A program made the position numbers and the translations under genes. Below the pieces are notes generated by a model. It ran no database searches and had not been told where the DNA came from. It was given only the letters and a program-made list of their open reading frames with translations. Shown piece after piece: positions 24,901 through 39,100 of a stretch of DNA of 64,000 nucleotides. Within the stretch, counting starts at the first letter, position 1. Each line of letters begins with the position of its first letter. Source of the DNA: Beaufortia kweichowensis (Eukaryota > Chordata > Actinopteri > Cypriniformes > Gastromyzontidae); NCBI GenBank assembly GCA_019155185.1, contig CM032804.1, positions 7,288,492-7,352,491 on the forward strand, given 5' to 3'.

Positions 24901-27021
24901 ACACATATAAAATCTCTATAAAAACACAAGAGCAAAACAGGAAGAGAAAGAAACTTGTGAATAAAAGTAACAAGAGATTCAACAAGACCTCTTCTGTGTG
25001 CTCATGTAAAAAACAGAGAGAGAGTTTTCTGTTTACATACAGACAGTATCTTGTTGTACAAGTACATTTGGAGGTTTGGGTCAGGGTATGAAGTTAAAGC
25101 TTTATTTCACCAAATTCAATGGCTGGAATTATACCCTCTACAATAACAACATCATGTGTCTGTGTCTTTACACGCGCTACAATTGTGTTTTGTGTACTGG
25201 TCCGAGCAGGTTTCTTATCTGTTCTTGTAGCTCAATTGGTATTGCGCTAGCAGTGTAAAAGTTGTGGGTTCGATCCCAGGAAACAACATGCTGATATATG
25301 ATGCATCGTAAGTCGCTTTGAATAAAAGTATCTGCCAAATGCATAAAATGTAATGAGGTTATACAGCAGCGAATTTTTCAACCACTACTGTACCATAGCC
25401 GCACCAGCCAAGTGTTGCTGATGCATCAGACCAGCACAAACCAACACAAAGCAGACCAGGAGAGTCCAGAATAATCTGATTTGAGATGACAAGCAGTGTG
25501 TAAACATGCAGGAGCTCTGGGAGGAGTGGAAGTCAGACTAAATTTAGACAATTTTTACACATCTTGCCAATTCTCAACAAAATGCTTTAGATCTTATGTG
25601 CAGGCTTACCCAAATGGAAGGTAAATAATTATTTACATTCTGCAGTGCGCACTGTGGTATGTCAATCTGAAATAAGTTATTGGTGCGGACAGCATGTGTT
25701 TACAAAAGCCTGTCTCAGCCTGGTACAGATCCTTATGCCCCATAACGTCTGTGAGATCTCACCGTCTGAAGCAAGAATCAAACCAGTGCTAATATTTTCA
25801 TTCTTCAGTTTCTACATGCAGGAGGTGCTAGAAATCAAAATAACATTCTTAAAAGTGTCAAATTTCACATTTGTCTCAACATTTTATGTTATAGTGACAT
25901 CTAGTGGTTATAATTTATTGACTATTTCTAGTGCTAGTTGCTTTTTGATGTAGCCAGAGACATCTTTTTAATTGATTCATGAATATAAGATGACCGCCAA
26001 TTTACATATACAGTAGTTCTAACTTATTATAAAAGAGATAAACAGGCATTAGATATATCATGCCAACTGTTTACTGTATAGATGGCAGAGGCTTCTGTTT
26101 GAATACCATTTCAGGTTATACACAAACTGTCTTTCACTTCCCATCTGGATTTGTAGTGTGCAGTATACAGTATGTGTTTGGACATCTGTTTACAAGGGCC
26201 TGCATGGTGTTTGCATTAGACATGCCTGAAGAGATGTGAAATCTGCTGTATGATTAGTTGCATACAGCTTGAATTTCCTGTTTTTGTAGGCTAAGGTCCA
26301 CAACGCTTCAGCCATCACTGCAACATGTAACCCCTTTATTTCCGACATCACTTCTCTGCTCTACAATCATCTAACAGTGTGTCACAGTGTTACAAAAAGA
26401 GGAAGACTTCCTTCTGGGAGATGCTAAAAACCCAACAAACCGGTCGCACAGCGTCATATCTGCAGTTAGCCGATCAAATCTGTAAAAGTGCTTTAACCAG
26501 CTCTTCAACTTTATAGTTAAAACCTAAACTGTTGTTTTCTGAGTGTGGTGTGTAGTTTAACTGTCTATACCAGAACAATGAAAGTGTGGTACTAGAAACA
26601 GAGCTCTGATGGAGTCCGGGCGAGAGATGAGGTCACTGATTTATGACGCCCAATGGTTTCAGCCTCCTCCTCATTTTTATAAGAAACAGTGGTGGTGGCC
26701 TCAGGCAATAGATGTGCTCAGATTCAGGAAACTACTGTGGAAGCCGCAAGCGTAGACGTGCTCTCCTCAGGGAATCTGATGAAATGTGTGCTGCTGTCAA
26801 GAGCTGAGCAGCCCTCCATTTCTTGCATGATCTGTAGTTTTATTGAAGGGTGAACAGCACAATCTGAATGAGTTTAATCTAAAAATACTCACGTTATCTC
26901 TTCTAGGATTGCGTAAAGACTCCCGTTTCAGTGTGTGGGTGTGTTGGGGAGTAAAACTTGAGTATTTACTTGAATAACTGTGAGCTAGAAGCTGAGCAAT
27001 TCAGTAAGAGGAGAGAGAGGG

Positions 27022-27112
<91 letters not shown>

Positions 27113-30100
27113 CGGGTGTGGGGGGTTGTCATCGCTTTCTCGTTCTGAGGTCTGCTACGTTCAGAGAGCTGGAGGAAGTGGGAAAAACTAAGTTGGTCCT
27201 TTAAGAAAGTCGTGGGCTTGGATCTGGGGACTGCTCCGATCGCTTTCTTTTTTTCCCTGTTACCTCCTAATTTGGGATTTGTTTGGGAGCTGGAGAGCAC
27301 AGAGTCTGTGAGAGCTTTGCCTTGCTGGGAAAGGTTGCTTTGATCTCTCAAAGTTTTCTTCAAAATGTCTGATTCTACTGTAAATGCGCATTTGGAGGGA
27401 ATTATCTCAGACTTTGAAGGTTTGTGTTTATTTTTTTTATGAACTCTGTAAAACACACAGTTGGGATTCATTCTTAGTGCTTTGCATTTTAAAAGACCAA
27501 CGAAAAGTTTAAAATGCATCACGCACATATCAAACTAATTTGGAAGTGGTATTACAACTTTTTATATTTGTCTGTCTGCATTTCTCATCTCCTCCCTGGA
27601 GTCTTGATTTCTATAGCTGTGTGTGTGCTGTGTTTATGTCACGCTCGTCATGTGGCTGTCTGGAGCGCGCGTGTGTCTGTTTGTCCTACACAGTGTGTGC
27701 TATTGACTTTTTTCTGTGAGTTATACACACTAAGCCAAGCATGACAGGAAATGTCCTCGCTGCTATAAAATGAAAGCAACTTTAAACAACAAGCCGTCGG
27801 TACACTCAGCAAAGCTATAAGCATAACACCTGGCTGCCCTCATTCCCATCTCTATCACCTCCTATTGCTCAAGCTTCACGTTTCTGTCTTTCATTGTTTC
27901 ATCGCTATGCTTCTGGCATTGATTTACTCTGTCATCCTCTCTTTCCTATCCTCCCTCTCTGCCTTCCTCTCTCAACACCTCTCATCCAGCTGCGAGAGAC
28001 CCTCACACCTCTTCTGTCTGTCTTGTGCACGTACACATAAGACACATCCCCACATGCCTGTTTTTCACTGTCATCACTGCTTATGTCTTGAAGAATGCAA
28101 AAGATATGTGGCAAATATCGGATGAAATCAAGTGACTAGATTGGTGGATTGGAGCACCATGTGTGTCGAGGCAGGGTGGTGACCCGGCTTACCCGGAAAC
28201 GGGGCTTTAGCTCTTCTCTGAGCCTGTGCACCTGGCTGCTTATTCCTCAACATACACACTGAGACTATCCATCTCAAATGGAAAGAAGCACTTGTCAGGA
28301 GAAGTGAATAGATATTTGTGTGTGAGCGACAGAAAAACAGTGTGCTCTGGCTTTGTGCTAAAACTTACAGATGGAGGGAGGAAATTCCACAGAAAGTGCT
28401 GAATTTTGCGGGTGCCGAAAATGGCCGCTTTGCCAGACGTGGAGTTTCTCTGTGTGTAGACCTGTCTTTATGGACAGCATGACCAGACCTTAAATGACGA
28501 AAGGTCAGGTCCACATTGCACCTTACTGTGCCAAATAAGAACTCACCAGATTGACAAAGTACCAGTTTTGTGTGTGATGTACATCAAACGGTCAGCAAAC
28601 AGACTGCGGGCAGACCTTGGGCGTGTCGACTGTGGCTGAAACTAAACGTACAAAGAAGTGTAAACAAACACATTCAGTGTCACTCGTGGGTAAATAATAC
28701 ACAGAAAGTATTCGAATGAACAAAGAAACAAAAACATATTTGTTTAGTCATATGTATGGGTTCAGAACAAGACTATTCTAGAGAGACAGAAGTTTTTATG
28801 TGTGCTTTATGTGTGCTCTGGAGGACCTAAATTGGCAGTGCTTGGTCATTTTAGGGACACATGACTATTTCAAACCGGGGCTCATTACATTGCAAACAAA
28901 TCAGACATCAGTATGGCTACAGAACTTTCATTATGCTGTGACCAAACCACTTTCATGTTGTTGCATGTAAAGCTAAATGTTGTGTCTAAATCCACCATCA
29001 AGCATTGCTATTTGCAGAACTTGTAGGCAGGACTAACCACATTGTAAAGAGAAGTATGTACTTCATAGTGTGGTTGGCTGCAGCTTTACTTTAGGGTTGG
29101 AAATGTGTCTCACTGCTGTATATTCACATGCTCATTAGTTTAAGTTAATGAATTTCAGTGTTCTCTGCTTCATAACGTGTTTTTATCTGTAAACAGATAA
29201 AACCTTTTAGTAGAGGAGACCTGCTGGCCATCAACAATATCATTATCACCTTACTGCTTACGTCCTAACATCCATTTTACACGTGTGAAACACTGTATTT
29301 GTATTGTAAAAGTTCATTGTAATTATAAGAATTGTTGCTGTTCTCTTGAAGTTTAATTTATATATTGCTAATGCTGTAATTCTGTATGGTCTTCACATGA
29401 TGTGTTATGCTTTTCAATTAATATACAATTTTTTTCTTTGTGTACATAAGCACATAAAAAGCATGCAATTAAGCATTAAAATGCCCAAAACTGCCAATCT
29501 CCAGTAATTAAATCACTGTCAGTGTGAACATCATAACTTGTGAAATTATAAACCTATTGAAACATGTGGTTTGTGCATGTGTTGTGGTAAGCAGTCACAA
29601 GACTATAGTTCACTGGCATTTGTAACTAAGAGGATATTAAAGGTTTTCATTTATAAACAATATGAATGTCCTCGAGGGTATTATAAATGCATAAAGATGC
29701 AGCTAACATATTGCTGTAGATGTGAATGTGGGACTGTTATGAGCATTGGTTTAACCACAGCTAAAGTTAGACAAGGTGATTTGAGCTCCAAAATTATTTC
29801 GCTGCTGTTTTAATGTGTGAGTGTTTGTGTGGGAAAACTGTCCAGAAGGTAATTAAAAGTTGCGTTGTGTCATATCAGTCTTGGGTTTCTTTTAAATTAT
29901 TTTATAGTTTCATGGTGAGTCCTGTAAAGTTATTGGTAATTCCCTGGCCTTGAAGAGGAAACCAAGTTTTTATACGTCACACACAACATAGATTCTGCCG
30001 CAGTTACACTCATTTACGTCTTTACACAAAAAAACCCTCCAAATATACTGAAAAAGAAAACCAACTACTGTCCACTCTAAAGAAGTGTGTCTTTGACTAA

Positions 30101-33100
30101 GATAAATGGACGCATTTGGTAGGGATGCATTTTCCACAAAGAAATATGCATTCCTGCTGAACTAACTCTTACATGAACTTACACATGCACTTTTAAAAAT
30201 AAAGGTGCTTCACAATGCCATAGAAGAACTATTTTTGGCTAAATGGTTCCATAAAAAACATCTGCAGAACCTCTCTGTTTTACAAAAGGTTTCAAAAAAC
30301 AAAAAAAGTTGAATGGTTCTTTGGGGAACCAAAAATGGTTCTTCTGTGGCATCTTTATAGCACTTTTATTTTAAGAGTGTGGGAAGCCCCTTTCTCTAAC
30401 CTCTTATGCCTGGCTCACACTACAGGATTTTTAGACCGATTTAGCCCCGGCTTTCCTCTCCCGAGAATCAGAGCAGAAATCTTGTCGAGCACCTCGATCG
30501 GTCCCGATGTTCGACGCAGCTTGTCTCGTAATGTGAGGCGTTCACAGATCGAATCTTGCACCTCCCGATCTGCTCGCACAAAATCGGGGCCGCCCCCGAT
30601 TAATATCAAACATGTTTGACATTTAGGATTTTAAATCGGGATGATGACGGCTATGATTACGTCAGTACATTCATAATAGCCAATAAGAAAAGTCTACAAG
30701 GAGACGGAAGTGACGAACATTTTGAAATGGCGACCGCGAAACCTGTAGTACGTACCCGTTGGACTGCAGAGATGGAGGAGCAACTTGTTGAGATGTGGCA
30801 ACAACATGATTGTCTATTTAATGTGTCTCGCTACAAACAATAAGTATCGATACAGCAAGTTGTCGCGCTACAGTATCCATTTCATTTACATCCGCTTTTC
30901 CGCGTCTCCTCTAGATCACGTGAGGCGCTCCCTCTGGCATGATAATCTTAACAACATCTTGTAGTGTGTGATGCTCCGAGAATTTCAAATCTTGTAGTGT
31001 GTGCATGTTTAAGATCTGAGGGTAAGATAATCTGCAAAGATTCTCATGTGTGTGCTGCAACCAGATTTCATAATCGGTTAGGATTTTAAAAATCCTGTAG
31101 TGTGAGCCAGGCATTACCTCTATACTGTAGATCACCGGCATACGTGTGAATGAATCTGTGGGTGTTTGTATGTGTGTGTTTACCCAATGCTGCAGCTGTG
31201 TGTACTGTGGGAGAGAGGGAGAGAGAGAGAGATTTACCCATTTCCCACCAAAGCCTTAGGCAGCGTCACACAGCTCCCTGCTCTCCACAGATCAGCAAGG
31301 CCAAACATATCATTACAGCAGAATCATACTATCTGTTTGTATCCTGTTGTTTTTGTCTGCGTGCACCTTAAACACCCCTGACTTTCTAGCTGTTTGGGGT
31401 TGGGTGACTTCTAAGGCCTTTTCTTCTCTCTTGCTTGAAATTACAGTTGAGCTGTTATGATAGTCTCTGTGCTAATTTGAAACAAATAGCTATGAAATCA
31501 GCCACTTTTATTGCAGTTAGTGAGGCTTGCAGAGGTGCGCCACTCTTCCCCCTGCTGTATGTGCTGCATACGTGAATGTGAAACATTCAATACTGTACAT
31601 GTATCCATACTTAAGGTGTTCCAAGAAATGTATATTTGTAGTATTTTGAAATCTATATATGTATATATACACAGATATATTTACATATACATGTGATATT
31701 TTATATAATCTGCTCTGCTGGAATTCATCAAATGTGTCCAAGCTGTCAAAAATACACATGCACCCTAGATCATGTGTTTACTTTGGCTGTAGTGTACTGT
31801 AAAGTGCTGTGACTGTAACACTTCATATAGTAATAACGAGCCCAGTGCTGATAATGGAGGATACCATAAAATCTGTCTAAAATAATTTACTTCCTGTCTG
31901 TCAGTGAAAGGGCTTTTTCAGGATAGAGCCTAACACAGACAAATCCTGTTGTAGATCAAAGCATAATAGTTCATCTGTGTTTGCCTCTCTTATATTCTGG
32001 TTGATATTATATAAGGTACAGTTCCAAGTGCAACAACAGTTATACAGTGTTATTGCCTGAACGATTGCCAAAATTCTCTCTTCCTGTTTGTAAGTCTTTT
32101 TCTGTTGAACCCTAATCCCACCCCAGGGACTTTGTGTGTGTGGATGGACTGCTACCAGAGTTTTGTTTGCCTGTGTCTGACACTCACATTGCCCTACATA
32201 GTAATGCAATGCATGTGGGTCTGCTTGGGTTTGTTCCTTTAAATTCCAAATTAATCCAGTGGCTTGCTCCCCACAGGAAATGACATCATCAGGAGGTTGC
32301 TTAAAAGATAGTACCCCCCTCTAAAGATGAGTCATGAGAAAAGTAGTCATTCTCTTTTCTGGCTCATGAGAAAAGCACAACAGTTCAAAACAACTTTATA
32401 TTATAACCCTAAATGTACTGTATCAGATATCCAATCATAACAACAGTGGTCTTGTTTTAAAGGGAAAAACAAGGCTTAACTCCACAAAAAATGAATCAAA
32501 TGAATGGCCTCTTTTCCTTATCCAAACGCAAGGGAGGAATTATAAAACAGGATCATCAGCTTCCATCCTGTCCTGCAAACTGGGGCCAAATCAGTTTTTC
32601 CTGCATGTTGGAAGAAACTTGATCTGTGTGTTAGGGTGGACACGTCCTGCTGTGTTATGATAAGCATGCCACTGACGTGAAAGCATGTGGTGGATAGCTG
32701 AGGTTCATGATGGACACCTTCCTGAAACAGTATTGGTCCTAAGAATCACTGGATCTGCTCTACTGAAAAACCTGAAAATCCCACCTGCTCTTAACAGATA
32801 CCTGTGAAACTAGAACCTCAAAAGTATGCTGTGCACCTATACATACACAAACCACTCCTGAAGTGAGTGGTGTTTAGCTAAAGACATACAGGCATACACT
32901 CATAATTTCAGTGTTTCTGTTCCACAGCTGGCTGCAAATTTGATCAAAAACAGCTATAGTTTATTTCGCATAAATAAGACTGCCAATAGAACTTCAAACA
33001 CTGATCCACTCCCACGTTGAACTACGATCCAGCTGTAAATTGGTTGCTTTGAGGTTTGTATGAAAAAAGCAAAACAGGTCTTTTGCATCCATCCAGCTTT

Positions 33101-36100
33101 TATTGACTCCAGAATCAAAGGGGTTACACTTGACATAAGGTGCAAGTAAATAGATTATACTGTTTACTTTGCTTTATGTGTCATTGGCACAAATTACACA
33201 CAACTGAGGTTGTACCAAATCTCTATTAATAAAAGAATAGGCCAGACTGCTGTTTTGATCTTGGCTATCTGAATAACCACGTGCTAAATTGAGCAACTTG
33301 GAAAATGCTCAAGTTAACACATACTTTAAGTTAACACAAGTATTTTGCCAGCGTTGGCTCAGAAAACAGCAAACAGCAGTGCCATCTGGCCATGCCATTC
33401 TCCAAAAGAGACTGAGGGATGTGTGTACAGACCAACTGGAAGAGATACCAACCACCTGCTCAGAACTTTAAGTCTGTTTGCCATTACTATGACTGCTGTG
33501 TCTAGTATGACTTGTGTGTCTAGAAATGTCTAGGGATTAGAACAGACAAATGTCCTGACCCACCAAACATGCCTTTGTGTGTGTGTGTGTGTGTGTGTTC
33601 CTGTTAAACTTCACAATGCAGATAATTGAAAAATCTACTCTCAAGGCTGCCCAGCTCCAGTTTCAGACCCTCAGCAGTTTTTGTGCTTTCAGCTATGGAT
33701 AAAAACTCATTTTCTTAAAGGGAATGTCTTGACAAATGCCAGAAGCTCATATTTCTTTGCACTACTTTCAAAAAGCATGAAGCAAGACATTGTTATTAGC
33801 ATTAAAATCAGCTTATAGGTAGTTAAAATACATGAACTAGTTTTGAGAAGTTGACATATACTTCCTGAAGAACAAACTGGTGAAGGCAAAGGAGAAAAGC
33901 TTAAAGGGTTAATTCACCAAAATAAAATTATGTCATCATTTATTCACCTTCATGTCATTCTGTATATTCTGTGTATGACTCTTTTTCCTGTGGAAGACAA
34001 AAGAAAATATTTTGAGAAATGTCCTAGTGGTTTTGACTATACAATGGAAGGTAACAGGAATCCATGTTGTTTGGTTACGCGTATTCTTCAGAATATATTT
34101 TCTTGTGTTCTGCAAAATAAATAAAGTCATATAGGTTTGCCAAAAGGGTAAATAATGGCACAATCTTCATTTTTGGGTTAACTTTCCCTTTAACAGACAA
34201 GGCATCCGGTAATAGAAGCTTATGCATCCACATATATTTTTAACAATACATGCTATTATTAAATTATTTCATTTTTTTATAATTAAAGCTGATAAAGTAA
34301 TTGCACACATCATATCAATATATGATACCCATATATAGTTTATAGAATAGGATAGAGTTGTCTTGATACTGTATACCTTTTCCATGAATAGTTTTTATAA
34401 TGTTATAAAAAACTACTTACCTTAACCAAATGTATCGCTTTTAAAATAAAATTCGCGTATTTTTCTATATCTTCTGTTCGTGTTATTCTGTATGCGGTGA
34501 CACTGCGCCCTCTATAAGCACGCTGATGAAATGTGTTGCTGTAAAACTTCGTTTCCCATAAATCTCACCTCAACTGAAATCCTTGGAGTAAAGTCAGCTG
34601 ATTGTCGGGAGCGCGCTAAAGCTGCAACTATGCTCACGAGACACCTGAAGCGCGTGAAGTCAGGTACTTTAAAATACAGAAATCCGAGCATCATGTAACT
34701 TTTATCCAAACTCTTTAAGTTCATTACCAACCCACAACCTCAACAAACGTTTTGTTTAAACTTTCTGTAACACTCACGTCTTTTGTTGCAAAAGTTGTTT
34801 ATTGAAGAACAGCTTTATATGGGGTGAACTCCAAAATGGGTTTTTTTTTGGGGAAGGGGCGCTACCTATTCCCGTAACGATTGCTTTCACAAAGCCCTTT
34901 CAGAAACTGTTGGAGACGAGTCTAACCCGGTGGTTACAGGGAATTTAGGTCAGGTGTGTTTAGCTTGACTACTTGCGGTTCTGCGCAGACATGCGTGTCA
35001 TCGAAGTATCGCGAGAGCGATTCGAAAGTACACAGAACACTCTGCTCGCGAATCGCTCTCGCGGTACTTTGATGACACGCTGAGAACATTGGCGCCTACC
35101 GCGATTTGTGAAACTGAAGTAATTGTTTGAGATGAATTCATATGAAGTATTTTGTTAGTTATTTACAGATTCTCATGTTAGTTTCTTTTTACATGTTAGT
35201 TGTTATAGTATAGTAAAGTGTACAAAAATGTAATTAATGATAGAAAAGGGGCTATAATTAACAAACACATGTTACAAAATTAATATTTCTTAGCGGCAAG
35301 AATCATATCAGCGAAGAGGACTTGTTTTGCTTATGGTTAAAACAGCAGTGCTCGACTTGATAAAAGTTATATATGTCTTTCTTTACCCTCCAAATGCACA
35401 CAAATGAGTTTAACCTTTAGAGTTTGTACTTGTTTACTGAAAGTTAATGCAACTATTTTACCTATTTTTGTTTACAGCACTTAAGAGGTCGTTTGAAGTA
35501 GAGGAAGATACATCCACAAACCCGTCCCCTCTCTCCCGCAGAACAACCAACCCCCTGCGCTCCTCCACCTCCTCCAGCAGCCGCTTCCATGACGTGAGCT
35601 CTCGTAACTCTGAGTCCACCTCAAGACATGCTTCAGATTCCTCCTCCAATCAGCGCTCTCCAAAGTCCAGTTTCCGCCGCGTGGAGTTATCATCGGGCCG
35701 TGTTCCAGATACTGTGTCACGCAGGACAGAGATCTCTATTGACATCTCTTCTAAGCAGGTGGACAGCTCGCCCAGTCCTGGTATTGCCCGCTTTGGCCTG
35801 AAGAGGCCTGAAGTGTCACTCCAAAGTAAAGCCTCAGATATGCCCATCCACAGACGGGCTGAGGGTAACCACAGCAGACCCCAAGAACCTCCAACACCTC
35901 CAAGGAGAGCTGACCCGCCTGTATCTTCATCCCGGATACCTGAGCTGTCCCAGAGGAAAGCAGAACCTCCCAGCCCTGTTGAGATCTCAGCTTCATCTAG
36001 ACGGGCTGAGATGCATATTAACAGACAGCTGGACACGCCTTCTCCTGCCAGGGAGTCGGAGAACAGCTTCACCTCAGCAGCCAGCATCACCCCCACCTTC

Positions 36101-39100
36101 AATGAATACAAAACCCCTCCATCAGTGCATGAAATCCCCATAAGGCCAATAGAGAGTAAGTCACTTCTACTTTTTAAATGCTCTGTGAACTAGCTGATGA
36201 TCTGTATCTGATGTTTACATTCTTAACAAGTGTGTTTGGAGTGTCTGGTAAGGTTGTTTGAGATCTTCAAACTTCTTTGGTGGAATTGAGGTGTACTAAA
36301 GCTTTGTGTTTTGAGAGTTAGGGACCCATGAGGATATTTTCTTCCTAAGCACAATTCAGGTTGAATTGCGATCAGGTCACACTGAATCTAGCGTATAATA
36401 ATGAGAAAAACAGCAACTTCTCCTAGGAAAGAATGTTCCTTGGAGCTCTAGCAGTGAGTGAGCTCAACAGATCTGATGCATTGTCTTAGCACTGAATCAA
36501 CACTGAAATGATCGGGATTCCTTGTAGACAGAAAAAAGATGAAACTTTCCATAGAACCCCATCTACCCACAAGAAGCTGTTATGGTTTTTAATGCAATAG
36601 AGTTGGTGTTGTTGTCTTAAGGTTGAACTTTGGACTTTATTTACTTGGCATGAGCAAACCTATACAATATATATATATTTTTAAGTAATAATAATTGTAT
36701 AGTAGTGCAGTTTACCAGTGCTCTTGAAAGTGTAAAGTGGGCTTATATTTTTCCCTGACGCAGTTTCTGCACAGCAGCATACGGTTGTTGTTAGTGAGCT
36801 GTTAGCTTAAGGCCGTGCACATTCTTGCGGTGCCATCGGCCAATCAGCATTGTCAGGATGTCACTTTCCTGTTACTTCAGAGTAATGATGTCTATTGAGA
36901 GCAACAGGAATGCTAAACTTATATTATCTGTGTACAGTATAAACCTGGCTCTTATAGGGGCTCAGATATGCACAGTTCAACAATACAGTGTGTAGTGCAA
37001 TATTTTAAGTTATAACCACCCTGAATTGAGCTAATTTAGGGCAAGATGATGTAGAACACCAAATAAAGGAGAATTGAAAACCTTGGACACAGAGTTCCTG
37101 CTCTTCCAAAACTGTCTTTGCTTTTTTCAGTCTTTCTGTCTTGCCTTTCTGTCTCGCCAACAGGTCCAGATTAGTACTGCACTGGTTAACCTTGTAACCA
37201 GTGCAGTACTAATCTGGACCTGTTGGCGAAACTAAGACTCACAGATTTGTTTACAGCTATTTCTGCAGCGTATGTTTTCCTCTGTATAGCGATTCCTTTA
37301 CGAGACATCTGTTTCTAATTGGTGCTATTGGCCCAAGGTGTCCCTAATCAGATTCCACATTTACATATGAGAAATCTCTGATGACTTTTCTCTCCCCAGT
37401 GGCACAGTTGTCATGGGTGAGTTTGTGAGAAGACAATCTTGCAGTCTGCTTAACGGGCCTGTTGGTTCGCAGCACATGCGTGCAGCTGGTGGGTGTGTGT
37501 TTCTAGATCTGGAGTTCACAAAATTCCCTGCGTAAAAATAGACACCATTTCAGTTACAGCTTTTGCGAGGTTTACGGTGTAAACAACATAGTTGACTGTT
37601 TTAATGATGCTTTTGTATATTGGTCTATATTTTGTCCCGAATAACAGGAATCTGTGAAAATTGTGTGTGTGTAGTAATGTAGTTTCACTATGCGTTCAAG
37701 TATGAGATGTGGATGGAAAACCTTTTCAGGATGTGATCCAGGCAGCCTGCAGCACATTTGGGTTTAATTAGTGTTCCTCCACTCAGCGTGGATGCAGCAG
37801 AGCTCTGCTAACACAGCCCAGATAAGGAGAGCTAGAGAGATACTAAGCACTAACTACCAGACAGGCCAAATGGGTCTGTGTAATGTGTCCAGATTAGAAG
37901 GGTGGAGAAAAAAGTTTAACTCAGCTCTGTGTAGTGGCAGCCATACTGGATCCCACACTTTAAAAGCTTGAGAAAGAAAATTTTACTGTTCCCTTTGACC
38001 TTTTAGAGTTTATGAAGGGGCTTTACTCACTAGTAAGTGGTTTTGATCTGTGTTACTCATGAACAGTTCAAACATATTCCAGTACTGTTGCCACAACAAT
38101 GACTGCTGGATGACTCGAAAGTCTGAAAGGCAATTCAGCTTTCACAATGAGCTAAGCAGAATGACACATTTACCAGGTGACTTTGTGTCTGTTTCTGCCA
38201 TCCTGCTGTATTAGTTACTTCTGTGAATATTGGTGGGAAAATGTCTAATGATGCAGAACACTAAAAGAAATTAAGTTGTTTTAGAAAAGTTGTTCTCTAT
38301 ATTTTTGTAAAAAGTTTTTGAAAAGAATGAGTTATGATTAGCAAGTTAAAAAACCTTTATTCACTTACAGCTGCTGTTTGTAACTTTTGTCTCTATATTG
38401 CCATCTCTGTTTAAAACATAAAATTGCAGGTAACTTTATGTCAAATGACGTCAAACTGGCAATTCCCATTAAATCAACAGCTCAACTTGTATCATTATGA
38501 TAACCTTACCAATGGGAATTAGGTAAAAAGACAGTAAGAGATAATTAGTTTTTTTTAATTTAGGTGCTTATAACTTATTTTGTGTTTATTTTTACCCCAA
38601 ATATAAATTATATATATAAATGGAAAAATGTATGGCCTGTAGAAGGTTGTTTTTACTTTTTAATTTTTGTGACATTTACACTGTAATTTTATTTTGTAGT
38701 TTAAACCATACCATGGGAATAGTGCATTGTGAGGTCAGTTTCTTAAGTCTGTGATTTATTGGGAGCTTCTTGTGTTTTGCAGTTAAGCCCATATTTTTAT
38801 CTTAGTTAATCTATTTTTATCATGCTTTTGCAGTCAGATTGTATTGATTTCTTTTTGAGTAGTCACAGAGAACTTGGTGAGAAACCCATAGAGATTCACA
38901 TTGCAGAGTATTTCTCTCTCTCTCTCTCCATAACCCTGAGGCTAATAGAAAATGATATGCCTGTTGGGACTGGGTGTTGTCATGCCAATTTTCTTTTAAA
39001 TGAAGTGTGACCTTTGATTAGCCACCCAAGCCACCCTGATAGACATCTTGAATTTGTTCTGGTGATGCAGGACTATCAACTCTATCGCATTTAGGTGTAG

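Larger units (their letters stand above)
22168..27364 (+). other. septin 9 intron region between the second and third alternative starts
   Basis: This is intron sequence with a (GT)n tract at 22642-22661 and a SINE at 25224-25355. Text at about 23261-23290 resembles a hAT-type transposon end, but I found no partner end. No exon was recognised. Confidence 0.5.
27420..34500 (+). other. septin 9 intron region with several transposon remnants
   Basis: This is intron sequence holding a short inverted-repeat element (30183-30380), a Harbinger-like element (30407-31114), a (GT)n tract (33575-33598) and another foldback element (33901-34193). The remaining sequence shows no exon I can support. Confidence 0.5.

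Noticed and set aside
25224..25290. Functional tRNA gene
   Set aside because: A and B boxes are present but the acceptor and anticodon arms do not pair, and a SINE tail follows, so it is a SINE head.
27001..27528. 175-residue minus-strand open frame over the second GA tract
   Set aside because: Half of it is a SL dipeptide run from the microsatellite, and it lies antisense to the septin 9 MSDSTVNA exon and its 5' region.
35458..36141. Several antisense open frames over septin 9 exon 3
   Set aside because: They mirror the low stop-codon density of the plus-strand coding exon, whose product matches septin 9 in sequence and phase.
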